41,831 nucleotides of DNA from Dehalococcoidia bacterium (lineage in GTDB: Bacteria > Chloroflexota > Dehalococcoidia > Tepidiformales > Tepidiformaceae). The stretch spans positions 1 through 41,831 of the forward strand of contig SKSF01000175.1 in NCBI GenBank assembly GCA_007118095.1. Reading direction: 5' to 3'. The position numbers were made by a program, and so were the translations under genes. The notes below the pieces were generated by a model. It searched no databases, had not been told where the DNA came from, and saw nothing but the letters and a program-made list of their open reading frames with translations. Below, piece after piece: positions 8,072 to 15,730 of the stretch (its first letter is position 1; each line of letters begins with the position of its first letter).

Positions 8072-8551
8072 ATGGGCGACCGCCCGTTCCGTGTCCTTGG
8101 CGTCCAGCAGATCGCCGTCGGCGCACTGGACAAGGACGACCTCAAGCAATTCTGGATCGATATACTCGGGCTCGAAGTCACCGGGAACTACCGGGCCGAA
8201 TCCGAGAATGTCGATGAGGACATCGCCGTTGCCGGCAAGGGCCCGCTCAAAGTCGAGTTCGACCTCATGCAGCCCATCGACGCCGATGCGAAGCCGGCCG
8301 TCCACAACCCGCCCCTCAACCACATCGGTATCTGGATCGATGACCTCCCGGCCGCGGTCAAATGGATGGAATCGAAGGGCGTCCGCTTCACGCCCGGGGG
8401 TATCCGGCAGGGCGCATCCGGGTTCGATGTCTGCTTCGTGCACCCCAAGGGGAATGAAGAAGCGCCAATTGGCGCCGGTGGCGTCCTCGTCGAACTCGTG
8501 CAGGCGCCCCCGGAAGTCGTCGACGCGTTCAATAAGGTAGCGGCCGGCTAG
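8072..8551 (+). CDS. VOC-family protein, methylmalonyl-CoA epimerase-like with altered metal ligands
   Basis: A 159-residue single VOC unit of about the length of methylmalonyl-CoA epimerase, which links propionyl-CoA carboxylase (S isomer) to the mutase (R isomer). Aligned by eye to the Propionibacterium epimerase, the third and fourth ligands are kept (H84 in [13 protein letters not shown]141 in VLVELVQ). The first His is Gln (Q13 in VQQIAV) and the second position is Asp (D64). This may change the metal or the reaction. It is still the best epimerase candidate here by position, between mutase large and small subunits. GGAGG lies about 10 bases upstream of ATG; a TAAACT at 8034 could be an internal -10. 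Confidence 0.75.
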   Translation: MGDRPFRVLGVQQIAVGALDKDDLKQFWIDILGLEVTGNYRAESENVDEDIAVAGKGPLKVEFDLMQPIDADAKPAVHNPPLNHIGIWIDDLPAAVKWMESKGVRFTPGGIRQGASGFDVCFVHPKGNEEAPIGAGGVLVELVQAPPEVVDAFNKVAAG

Positions 8552-8574
8552 CGCCGGCGAGGAGGAGGAGAGCG

Positions 8575-8985
8575 GTGACAGCACCCGCCCGAACAAAGAT
8601 CCGTGTCCTGATAGCGAAGCCCGGCCTCGATGGCCACGATCGCGGCGCCAAGGTGGTAGCGCGCGCTCTGCGCGATGCCGGCTGCGAGGTCATCTACACG
8701 GGCATTCGCCAGACCCCTGAGATGATCGCAGAGGCCGCGCTGCAGGAAGACGTCGACGTCGTCGGCCTCAGCATCCTCTCCGGCGCCCACCTCGAACTCT
8801 TCCCGCGTGTTGTTGAAGAACTCAAGAAGCGCGACGTGGACGACGTACTGCTCTTCTGCGGTGGGATCATCCCCGACGACGACACGAAACAACTCGAAGA
8901 CCTGGGCTTCCAGGCTGTCTTCCGCCCGGGCACCGACACGCGCGAAATCGTCCAGTTCGTGTACGACAACGCTCGGGTTTCGTAG
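8575..8985 (+). CDS. Methylmalonyl-CoA mutase, small (B12-binding) subunit
   Basis: A 136-residue cobalamin-binding Rossmann-like domain. The base-off motif DxHxxG is present as DGHDRG, with H21 as the cobalt ligand. [11 protein letters not shown] and the Gly-rich [12 protein letters not shown] supply the rest of the B12 pocket. It partners the large subunit at 5003-6658 to form the active mutase. The start is GTG with a strong purine tract GGAGGAGGAG immediately upstream. It directly precedes the MeaB gene (10 bases), matching the common mutase-chaperone arrangement. Confidence 0.95.
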   Translation: MTAPARTKIRVLIAKPGLDGHDRGAKVVARALRDAGCEVIYTGIRQTPEMIAEAALQEDVDVVGLSILSGAHLELFPRVVEELKKRDVDDVLLFCGGIIPDDDTKQLEDLGFQAVFRPGTDTREIVQFVYDNARVS

Positions 8986-8995
8986 CGGGGCCGGC

Positions 8996-9931
8996 GTGGA
9001 AAACATTGTCGAACGCTTCCTGGGCGGGGATCGCCGTGCGCTCGCGCGCGTCATCAGCCGCATCGAAAACGAGACCCCCGAAGGCCGCGAATACCTGCGC
9101 GAGATCTATCCGCGCTCCGGGCGCGCGCACACCGTCGGCATCACCGGCAGCGCAGGCGCCGGGAAGAGCACCCTCACCGGGGCGCTCGCCGCCGAGCTGC
9201 GCCGTCGCGAAAAGACCGTCGGCATCATCGGGGTTGACCCCTCGAGCCCCTTCACCCACGGCGCCATCCTGGGCGACCGCATCCGTATGCAGGACCTGGC
9301 GCTCGACCCGGGCGTGTTCGTGCGGAGCATGGCCGGGCGTGGCGCTCTCGGCGGCCTCGCCCCCGCAATCAACGATGTCGTCGCGACGGTCGAAGCCTTC
9401 GGGTTCGATTACGTCCTGGTGGAGACCGTCGGCGCCGGCCAGGATGAGGTCGAAATCGCCGGCACGACCATGACCACCGTCCTGGTGAACAACCCGGGCA
9501 CCGGAGACGACATCCAGGCGATGAAAGCCGGCATCCTCGAGATCGCGGACGTGCTCGTCGTGAATAAAGCCGACCACCCCGGTGCGGACACCCTGGTCAG
9601 CCAGCTCCAGGGCCTCCTCAACCTGTCGCCGAAAGACATGCGGCGCCCGGCCATTGTGAAGACGGTCTCCACCCGCGGCGAAGGCATGGACGAGCTCATC
9701 GATGCCGTCGCCGACCACCGCAATTACCTTGAGACCGAGGGCCTCCTCGAAGGGCACCGCGCAAAGAATGCGCGGCACCAGGTACTGTCAATCGCGCGGG
9801 CAATCTTGCTCCAGCGAATCCAGGCATCGACCCCCGACGAACAGCTCGATGAGCTCGTGCGCAGGGTCGGTCAACGTGAACTCGATCCGCACAGCGCTGC
9901 CGAAGAACTCGCAAACATCGTGAGCGGCTAG
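8996..9931 (+). CDS. meaB: MeaB/ArgK-family G-protein chaperone of methylmalonyl-CoA mutase
   Basis: A 311-residue P-loop GTPase. The Walker A motif GSAGAGKS is at 51-58, followed by GVDPSSPFTHGAILGDRIRM, RSMAGRGALGGLA, ETVGAGQDEVEIA and VVNKAD, all diagnostic of the MeaB/MMAA group. These proteins gate adenosylcobalamin transfer and protect the mutase from inactivation by GTP hydrolysis. The GTG start at 8996 is chosen because ENIVERFLGGDRRALARVISRIE is the normal MeaB N-terminus; the frame upstream overlaps the B12 subunit. It ends 22 bases before the DUF2344 gene. Confidence 0.95.
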   Translation: MENIVERFLGGDRRALARVISRIENETPEGREYLREIYPRSGRAHTVGITGSAGAGKSTLTGALAAELRRREKTVGIIGVDPSSPFTHGAILGDRIRMQDLALDPGVFVRSMAGRGALGGLAPAINDVVATVEAFGFDYVLVETVGAGQDEVEIAGTTMTTVLVNNPGTGDDIQAMKAGILEIADVLVVNKADHPGADTLVSQLQGLLNLSPKDMRRPAIVKTVSTRGEGMDELIDAVADHRNYLETEGLLEGHRAKNARHQVLSIARAILLQRIQASTPDEQLDELVRRVGQRELDPHSAAEELANIVSG

Positions 9932-9940
9932 CCCGAATGC

Positions 9941-9946
9941 TACGAT
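9941..9946 (+). promoter_or_regulatory. Extended -10 of a leaderless DUF2344 mRNA
   Basis: TGcTACGAT: an extended -10 with TACGAT ending seven bases before ATG 9954. It suggests an internal promoter within the mutase gene run and favours the ATG at 9954 over the one at 9945, which would lie inside the -10. Confidence 0.4.
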
Positions 9947-9953
9947 GCCACCG

Positions 9954-10646
9954 ATGAGCGCACAGCGAATTCGCCTGTGGTTCCGCAAAGGCGAACGCGT
10001 CCGTTACATCTCCCATCTCGATGTCCTCCGCTACTGGGAACGGGCGTTCAAACGGGCAGGTGTACCGCTTGCCTATTCGGGTGGGTTCAGCCCCCACCCG
10101 AAGCTTGCGTTCGCCGGGCCACTCCCCCTCGGTTTCCTCGCCGAAGCGGAAATAATGGACGCCACCCTCGATGAGCGGATCGACCTGCGCGAGCTGGAAG
10201 AGCGCCTTGCGCCCCAGTCGACCGAAGACCTTCAGCTCATCGACCTTCGCGAAGTGTCGCTGTCTGCGCCCGCGCCGCAGGCCGCCCTCCAATGGGCCGA
10301 CTACGAAATGCACATCCCCGGTGTCGACTACGACACTGCCCGGCAGGCGGTCGACGCCTTCCTTTCCCGCGATTCCTTCGAATGGACCGAGGAGCGCCGC
10401 GAGAAGTCCCGTACCTACGATATGCGCGCCGGCGTGACGCGGCTTTCAGTCGAACCCGCGGACGAAGGCGTGCGCGTCGATGCACGGGTGAGCGCGAACC
10501 AGGAGCGCAACATCCGCCCCGACGAGCTCCTCAAGGCGCTCCTCCCGGGTGCTTCCGCGAGCGTCTTTGTCCGAAAGGCGTTGATTCTCGACGAGCCATC
10601 CCCTGCTCGCGATGCCTGGCGCAGGCGCGGACGGTACGCCGAATGA
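9954..10646 (+). CDS. TIGR03936/DUF2344 family protein (radical-SAM associated)
   Basis: A 230-residue protein matching the DUF2344 family: IRLWFRKGERVRYISHLDVLRYWERAF, then AYSGGFSPHPKLAFAGPLPLG. Relatives occur fused to or beside radical SAM proteins and near ribosomal and RNase genes. No reaction is established, though a role in tRNA or RNA modification has been suspected. No radical SAM gene is present in this window. ATG 9954 is preferred to 9945 because of the leaderless-type -10. Its stop overlaps the ATG of the phosphatase gene (ATGA). Confidence 0.85.
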   Translation: MSAQRIRLWFRKGERVRYISHLDVLRYWERAFKRAGVPLAYSGGFSPHPKLAFAGPLPLGFLAEAEIMDATLDERIDLRELEERLAPQSTEDLQLIDLREVSLSAPAPQAALQWADYEMHIPGVDYDTARQAVDAFLSRDSFEWTEERREKSRTYDMRAGVTRLSVEPADEGVRVDARVSANQERNIRPDELLKALLPGASASVFVRKALILDEPSPARDAWRRRGRYAE

Positions 10647-11245
10647 GACTCTACCTGGTCCGTCACGGGGAGACCACCTACAACCGTGATGGCCTCGGGC
10701 TTGGCCGCGCTGACGCACCCCTGACCGACCTCGGCCGTGAACAGGCCCGCCGCCTTGGCGCCTACATCGACAGCGAACGCCTCGATACCGTGTTCAGCAG
10801 CCCGCTCGGCCGTGCGGTTGAAACCGCCACTGCCGCTGCAGGCGGCCTAGGCCCCCGCCTGGCCGAAGCACTTATCGAGCTCGATGTCGGGCACACCGAG
10901 GGCCTCCCGTTCGCCGAGATGCGTACCCGCTTTCCCGCCTTCCTGCGCGAGTGGGGCGGCTCCGGGGGCCACACCGTCGATATGCCCGGAGGCGAAAGCC
11001 TGGAAGCGGTCGATGCCCGTGTCCGCCCCTTTCTTGATGGTGTGGTTGGGTCTAATGCCGGGAGCGTGATGCTTGTGACGCACAACTTTGTGCTTCGCGT
11101 CATCTTGTGCCAGCTTCTCGGCCTTCCGTTGGCCAGTTTCCGGGCCTTCGCCGTCGACCTTGCGTCCGTGAGCATCGTCGATGTCGAACACGGCCGCGGC
11201 ATTGTCTACCGACTGAACGACACCTGTCATCTCCAGGGGACTTGA
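10643..11245 (+). CDS. Histidine phosphatase family protein (phosphoglycerate mutase-like)
   Basis: A 200-residue histidine phosphatase. The catalytic RHGE motif is at 7-10 (phospho-His 8), with FSSPLGRAVETA and the second catalytic His in LVTHNFVLRV. The proton-donor Glu lies in the segment ELDVGHTEGLPF. Lacking the long insertions of true glycolytic mutases, it is more likely a broad-specificity or metabolite phosphatase (CobC/GpmB-like). Possible substrates include alpha-ribazole phosphate, attractive near cobalamin-dependent genes but unproven. It starts within the stop of the DUF2344 gene. Confidence 0.9.
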   Translation: MRLYLVRHGETTYNRDGLGLGRADAPLTDLGREQARRLGAYIDSERLDTVFSSPLGRAVETATAAAGGLGPRLAEALIELDVGHTEGLPFAEMRTRFPAFLREWGGSGGHTVDMPGGESLEAVDARVRPFLDGVVGSNAGSVMLVTHNFVLRVILCQLLGLPLASFRAFAVDLASVSIVDVEHGRGIVYRLNDTCHLQGT

Positions 11246-11270
11246 AACTCACTTCCTGTCGTCGTACGGT
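11242..11270 (+). promoter_or_regulatory. Possible promoter of the ftsB-like/tilS pair
   Basis: -35 TTGAAA (11242-11247), a 17-nt spacer and -10 TACGGT (11265-11270), overlapping the stop of the phosphatase gene. The predicted start near 11277 would leave only a few bases before GTG 11281. Confidence 0.4.
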
Positions 11271-11280
11271 CACTCAAACC

Positions 11281-11628
11281 GTGGCAATATCCCTCGTACC
11301 CCGCTCGCGCTTCCACGTCATATTCATCGTCAGCCTCCTCGTGGGCGGCTATTTCGCCTATGAGGCCGCATCCGGCTGGTACCACAACCACCGCATCAGC
11401 GAAGAGCGCGCCCAGGCGGAGCGCGAGATTGTGGCGCTCGAAGAGAAGCAGGCCTACCTGGAAGCCGTCGTCGAATACGTTCAGTCCGACGAGTTCGTGG
11501 AACAGCAGGCGCGCCGCGAACTTGGCTATGCGCGCCCTGGCGAGACGACCTTCATCGTCGACAGCCCCGAGCCGGAACAGGACCGCGTAGTCGCAGGCGA
11601 CTGGTGGGAACGCCTCTTTCCGCGATAA
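11281..11628 (+). CDS. Septum formation initiator (FtsB/DivIC-like) protein
   Basis: A 115-residue bitopic protein: a short cytoplasmic N-terminus, one membrane helix (about 12-28), a charged coiled coil (about 36-65) and the diagnostic DEFVEQQARRELGYARPGET of the FtsB/DivIC family. These proteins bridge FtsL/FtsQ-type partners in the divisome. GTG 11281 is the chosen start because it follows a promoter-like element. An in-frame TTG at 11242 would add 13 residues of no family character and lies in the -35. It precedes tilS by nine bases; an FtsB-TilS neighbourhood is common in bacteria. Confidence 0.88.
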   Translation: MAISLVPRSRFHVIFIVSLLVGGYFAYEAASGWYHNHRISEERAQAEREIVALEEKQAYLEAVVEYVQSDEFVEQQARRELGYARPGETTFIVDSPEPEQDRVVAGDWWERLFPR

Positions 11629-11637
11629 CGTCTTCCT

Positions 11638-12996
11638 GTGCATGATCCCGTAACCACTGTCGAACGCTTCGCCCGCGAAGAGCGCCTCTTTCGCCGCCTG
11701 AAACGTGTCCTGGTTGCCGTATCCGGCGGGCCGGACTCGGTAGCTGCCTTGCTGATCCTCCGCGACCTGCGCGAGCGCTTCGGCTTCGAAGTCCTCGTCG
11801 CGTCATTCGACCACCAGCTTCGCGAGACCAGCCGCGAAGACCTCGAATTCGTCCGCCAGCTCTGCAACGACCTCGATGTCCAGTGCTTCACCGGCGAAGG
11901 CAATGTCCAGGAAGCGCGCGGCTTGCGGCGCATGGGCCTCGAAGAAGCGGCCCGGCGCATGCGCTACCAGTTCCTCGCATTTGTCGCCGGCAAACAAGAG
12001 GCCGGCGCCGTCGTCACCGGGCACACCGCCGGCGACCAGGTCGAAACCGTGCTCCAGCGCATTCTCAGGGGCACTGGTGTCCGCGGAATCCGGGGCATGC
12101 TGCCCCGTACCACAGTCCCCGGCTCGGAAGCGCACACGCTGCTCAGGCCGCTTCTGCCCCTCACACGTGAGGACACCCTGGCTGTATGCGAACAGGCCGG
12201 CATCACACCGCGCATCGACGAATCGAACGACGACCGCGCCCATCTCCGGAACCGCCTGCGTCACGAGGTTCTCCCCTACCTGCGCGAGGTGAACCCCTCG
12301 GTAGACCACGCATTGCTGGGGCTCGCATCCAGCGCCCGCGAAGTCTTCGAGGACGTTGAGCACGCCGCGATGACGGCCCAGCCGCACACCCGCGCCGACA
12401 TCGGGGCATTGTTCGAAGCGTCGAAGCTCGCCGCGCTGCCCACCGAGGCGCTCACCATGGTCATCGAACGCGAAGCCCTCTTCTCTCGCCTGGAACCAGA
12501 GGTTAACCGGACCCGTCTCCGGAACCTCGGCGACGTCCTCGCAAAGGGGACTGGACAGGTTGCCTTCGGCGATACCGTGGTCGAAGCCTCTTGCGGCCAG
12601 GTGCGTATCGGGCCGCGGCTCCAGGACGAACCGCCCTTCGAACCGCGTGTGCTCAATGTCCCCGGGATCACCGTTGCCGGCCCCTGGCGCGTCGAAGTGT
12701 CGACCGAGGAGCTCGAGGCATCTCCCGGCGCAGCCGTCGCGACCGTGTCCGCGCCCGGCCTCCAGGGGGCGATGCGCGTCCGCCCTGCGCAACGCGGCGA
12801 CCGCGTCCGGGTGCTGAAGGGCAATCCCCGGCTCTCGGATGTCTTCACCAACGCGAAAATCCCTCGCTGGGTGCGGGAGGGGGTGCCCGTCGTCGCCGAC
12901 AGCGGCGGCATCGTGGCGCTCGGCGCTCCCGGCATCCGTCTGCCTGCCGTCCCGGAGGACGACGCGCTCTGGGTCCGCTTCACGCGCGTGGATTAG
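11638..12996 (+). CDS. tilS: tRNA(Ile)-lysidine synthetase
   Basis: A 452-residue N-type ATP pyrophosphatase. The PP-loop SGGPDS is at 29-34, the HQLRETS and GHTAGDQVET motifs follow, and the C-terminal domain carries the conserved stretch around LKGNPRLSDVFTNAKIPRW. It ligates lysine to C34 of tRNA-Ile2, changing its decoding from AUG to AUA. The start is GTG with no Shine-Dalgarno; a weak -10 (TAACGT or GATAAC) lies 6-8 bases upstream, so it may be leaderless or coupled to the ftsB-like gene. Its TAG overlaps the TAA of the convergent LLM gene. Confidence 0.96.
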   Translation: MHDPVTTVERFAREERLFRRLKRVLVAVSGGPDSVAALLILRDLRERFGFEVLVASFDHQLRETSREDLEFVRQLCNDLDVQCFTGEGNVQEARGLRRMGLEEAARRMRYQFLAFVAGKQEAGAVVTGHTAGDQVETVLQRILRGTGVRGIRGMLPRTTVPGSEAHTLLRPLLPLTREDTLAVCEQAGITPRIDESNDDRAHLRNRLRHEVLPYLREVNPSVDHALLGLASSAREVFEDVEHAAMTAQPHTRADIGALFEASKLAALPTEALTMVIEREALFSRLEPEVNRTRLRNLGDVLAKGTGQVAFGDTVVEASCGQVRIGPRLQDEPPFEPRVLNVPGITVAGPWRVEVSTEELEASPGAAVATVSAPGLQGAMRVRPAQRGDRVRVLKGNPRLSDVFTNAKIPRWVREGVPVVADSGGIVALGAPGIRLPAVPEDDALWVRFTRVD

Positions 12997-13943
12997 GCGT
13001 AGGCTGGTTCCTCGCCACTCGTGAACGCGTGCACGACCGGGATAACTTCGTCGATAAGCCGCCGCACCTGGCTGTGCAGTTCCGCGTCCGATGACGCGAT
13101 CGGCCGCAGGACAAACTTCGCGATTCCTGCGTCGGCGTACTCGCGGGCCTTCGCGATAATCTCCTCCGCGCGGCCAACAGCGAACAGGTCTTCCGGTGCG
13201 ACCCCTGGCCGGGCGCGCTGGTAGCCGTCGACCGTCTTCTCCACGACGTCCTCATCCCATGAGCCAAACCGAAACGGGAAGCCCGCGCCGAAATGGTCCG
13301 GCTCGAAGTCGCGTCCGGCCTCGGCGACCGCCGCCTTAATGCTTGTAACCACTGGCGCTACTTCCGCCGGCGTCTGCAAACCGGCGAGCCACCCTGTGCC
13401 GATGCGTGCCGTACGGCGAATCGCCGCCGGGCTGCTGCCGCCAATCCAGACCGGCAGTGGGTTCTGCACTGGCTTGGGGCTGATGCTTGCGCCGTCATAC
13501 TGGAAATACTTCCCGCGGTAGGTCACGTCGTCTTCGCTCCACAGGCGCACCATGATGTCGAGCATCTCGTCTGAGTAAGGACCGCGACCTACCGGTTCAC
13601 GCCCGGTTGCCCGGAACTCCGGCGCGGTTTCGGCGCCAACCCCGTACGTGGGGAGCAACCGCCCGTTGCTCAGGAAGTCCAGGGTTGCGCACTCCTTCGC
13701 CAGCACCAGAGGGTCCCGGAACGGCAGCACAACCGCGTTCATCCCGAACTTGATGCGTTCCGTGCGGCCCGCGATGACACCGAAAGCCGTCATGGGCTCC
13801 AGTTGCATCTGCTTGGAAACCAGCCGCTCGCTAAGCCACAGCGAGTCCACCGGGCTTTCTTCGCACAGGTCGATCCACTCCAGGAACGCGCGGGGTGACG
13901 AAAACGGGAACCCGGCGATACCGAGGCCGATACGGACGCTCAT
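12993..13943 (-). CDS. LLM-class flavin/F420-dependent oxidoreductase (first copy)
   Basis: A 316-residue luciferase-like TIM barrel. Features are IGLGIAGFPFSSPRAFLEWI at the N-terminus, LAKECATLDFLSNGRLLPTYGVG, PVQNPLPVWIGGSSPAAIRR and the C-terminal FAVGRAEEIIAKAREYADAGI. The substrate is unknown; relatives use F420 or FMN. ATG 13943 is preceded by GGGAG; the longer open frame upstream overlaps the phosphatase gene and lacks family character. It is last in a four-gene minus-strand run headed by a D-aminoacylase. Confidence 0.9.
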   Translation of the reverse strand: MSVRIGLGIAGFPFSSPRAFLEWIDLCEESPVDSLWLSERLVSKQMQLEPMTAFGVIAGRTERIKFGMNAVVLPFRDPLVLAKECATLDFLSNGRLLPTYGVGAETAPEFRATGREPVGRGPYSDEMLDIMVRLWSEDDVTYRGKYFQYDGASISPKPVQNPLPVWIGGSSPAAIRRTARIGTGWLAGLQTPAEVAPVVTSIKAAVAEAGRDFEPDHFGAGFPFRFGSWDEDVVEKTVDGYQRARPGVAPEDLFAVGRAEEIIAKAREYADAGIAKFVLRPIASSDAELHSQVRRLIDEVIPVVHAFTSGEEPAYA

Positions 13944-13989
13944 AATGTGCTCCCTGGTTGTGTTGACGTGGCCCGGTCGGGCGCACGGG

Positions 13990-14775
13990 TCAGTCGCGGA
14001 TAGCTCCGATTGTACGGAAATGCTGCAGGATCGCGTCGTGCACGCCGCCAACGCCGGCAAGGATTCCCTTGATGGCCGGGTCCGGCTGATTGAAGGCGAG
14101 TGGTCCGCCGAGCACGTCGGTCGCCCGCATCCCGGCCGCACGGCAAAGCGCAACCCCCGCCGCGACATCCCACTCGGCGCGGCCATACATCGTGATGACC
14201 GCGTGCCCCTCCTTGCGTGCCAGCAGTGCCAGGCGGTAAGCGACACTCCCCAGCCCCGCGACCCGGGTCCCGTCCGGCAGCGGCGGGATGTCCCGCCAGC
14301 GCAGCTCGTTCCGGCTCACCAGCACGTCGAACGGCACGGGTGCGGGTGTCGCGGGGTGTTCAGCGCTCTCCACACAGACCGCCGCGTCCGTTTCGCCGCT
14401 TGCCGGGTTGTGCACGACGCCAAGCACCGGCTCGCCGTCCACCACGAGCCCAACCGAAACGGCAAACTGCGGGATCCCCTGCAGGAACTCTCGCGTTCCA
14501 TCGATCGGGTCGACCACCCACACGCGTTCTTTCGTCAGCCGGTCACGGTTGTCGATATGCTCTTCACCCAGCCACCCGGCATCGGGAAAGGCGCCGGTCA
14601 GCGCTTCGTGCAGCATCTCGGACGCGCGCAGGTCCGCCTCGGATACAAGCTCGAAGTCTTCCTTGTGCCCGAAGCGCATCCCCTGTTCGCGCATTTCCAT
14701 GACGACGCGGCCGGCGGCTTCCGCCGCCTCGACCGCGGTGCGTAACTCGGCAGCGAACGGGTCAGATTGCGTCAT
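13990..14775 (-). CDS. Inositol monophosphatase / CysQ-type phosphatase
   Basis: A 261-residue Mg-dependent phosphatase of the IMPase superfamily. Metal ligands are visible as GEEH (E71, E72), VVDPIDGTREF (D89, D92) and the C-terminal AEWDVAAG. DPIDGTREFL resembles the DPLDGTKEF of CysQ (3'-phosphoadenosine 5'-phosphate phosphatase), and the NxxSGET-like segment is present. IMPase, histidinol-phosphatase and CysQ roles cannot be separated by eye. It sits 13 bases downstream of one LLM gene and 46 bases upstream of another, in one run. Confidence 0.9.
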   Translation of the reverse strand: MTQSDPFAAELRTAVEAAEAAGRVVMEMREQGMRFGHKEDFELVSEADLRASEMLHEALTGAFPDAGWLGEEHIDNRDRLTKERVWVVDPIDGTREFLQGIPQFAVSVGLVVDGEPVLGVVHNPASGETDAAVCVESAEHPATPAPVPFDVLVSRNELRWRDIPPLPDGTRVAGLGSVAYRLALLARKEGHAVITMYGRAEWDVAAGVALCRAAGMRATDVLGGPLAFNQPDPAIKGILAGVGGVHDAILQHFRTIGAIRD

Positions 14776-14788
14776 CACTCCGTCGGGC

Positions 14789-15694
14789 TCAGGCGAACGC
14801 GTCGAAGATCTCCTCGAACGCCTGGAACTGCCCGCCTTTCGTAGACGAAGGTACGACAATTGGCGTCTTCACGCCTGTAGCGAACCATGCCTCCAGTCCT
14901 TCCCGCACTTCCTTCAGCGGTCCGTACAGCGTGCTGTCCGAAAGCCACCGGTCGGTCATCAGGCCGGGTACGCCATCGCGGTCCCCCGCTTCCAGCGCCT
15001 TCTCGATGGCCTCCATCTCTTCCACGTACCCCGCCTCTTTCCAGTAATTCCGGTAGTTCGGCAGGCTCACGTACCCGGTCAGCGTCCGGCGCATCACGTT
15101 CGCCGCCGCCTCCCGGTCGTCGTCGATGCACGTCGGGATCATGTTGCCGACGAAGAAGTCGCCGTCGCGCTTTTCCTTCGGAATCCCCTTGAGCGATTCC
15201 TCCATGTGCGAACGCGATGCATTCGCCCATACGGCCCCCTCCGCGACCTCCACCGAAAGCGCCACCATCTTCTTGCGCAGCGTCGCAAGCACGATGGGCG
15301 GCAGTTCACCCGACATCTTCACCGAATCGCGCATCGTCTCGACGTAGTTCCGCATATCGGTCAGCGGCTTGCCCACCGAGACGCCCATGCGCTCGTGGGT
15401 CGGGCCGTGACTCACACCGATCCCCAGGTAGAAGCGCCCGCCGCTGATCTCATGGATGTAGGAAGCCTGCGTCGCCATCTCCAACGGGTGGCGTGCGTAA
15501 ATGTTCGCGATGCTGGTGCCGATCGGAATCTCGTTCGTCGCGTGCGCCATCGAAAGGCACAGCCCCATCCCGTCGCCGAAGCTCGGGCAATAGATTCCCT
15601 GGAAACCCCGCTTTTCGATTTCCTTGGAAAGTTCAACTGTCCGCTGGCGTCGGCCCGGGACGGCCGCAAGCGACAGCGCTGGCATTTGTGTCAT
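14789..15694 (-). CDS. LLM-class flavin-dependent oxidoreductase (second copy)
   Basis: A 301-residue luciferase-like barrel, distinct in sequence from the copy at 12993-13943. Typical segments are ELSKEIEKRGFQGIYCPSFGDG, IPIGTSIANIYARHPLEMA, YIHEISGGRFYLGIGVSHGP and ERMGVSVGKPLTDMRNY. The GVSHGP segment and the motif RFYLGIG are typical of F420-linked members. The substrate is unknown. It lies 36 bases downstream of the D-aminoacylase gene on the same strand, so it is probably co-transcribed with it. Confidence 0.9.
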   Translation of the reverse strand: MTQMPALSLAAVPGRRQRTVELSKEIEKRGFQGIYCPSFGDGMGLCLSMAHATNEIPIGTSIANIYARHPLEMATQASYIHEISGGRFYLGIGVSHGPTHERMGVSVGKPLTDMRNYVETMRDSVKMSGELPPIVLATLRKKMVALSVEVAEGAVWANASRSHMEESLKGIPKEKRDGDFFVGNMIPTCIDDDREAAANVMRRTLTGYVSLPNYRNYWKEAGYVEEMEAIEKALEAGDRDGVPGLMTDRWLSDSTLYGPLKEVREGLEAWFATGVKTPIVVPSSTKGGQFQAFEEIFDAFA

Positions 15695-15730
15695 GGAGTT
15701 CCCCTCATTTTCGTGGTGCGAAGGGCGTGT

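Noticed and set aside
13944-14246. Upstream extension of the first LLM gene
   Set aside because: It overlaps the IMPase-like gene in another frame, has no LLM similarity, and ATG 13943 has its own Shine-Dalgarno.
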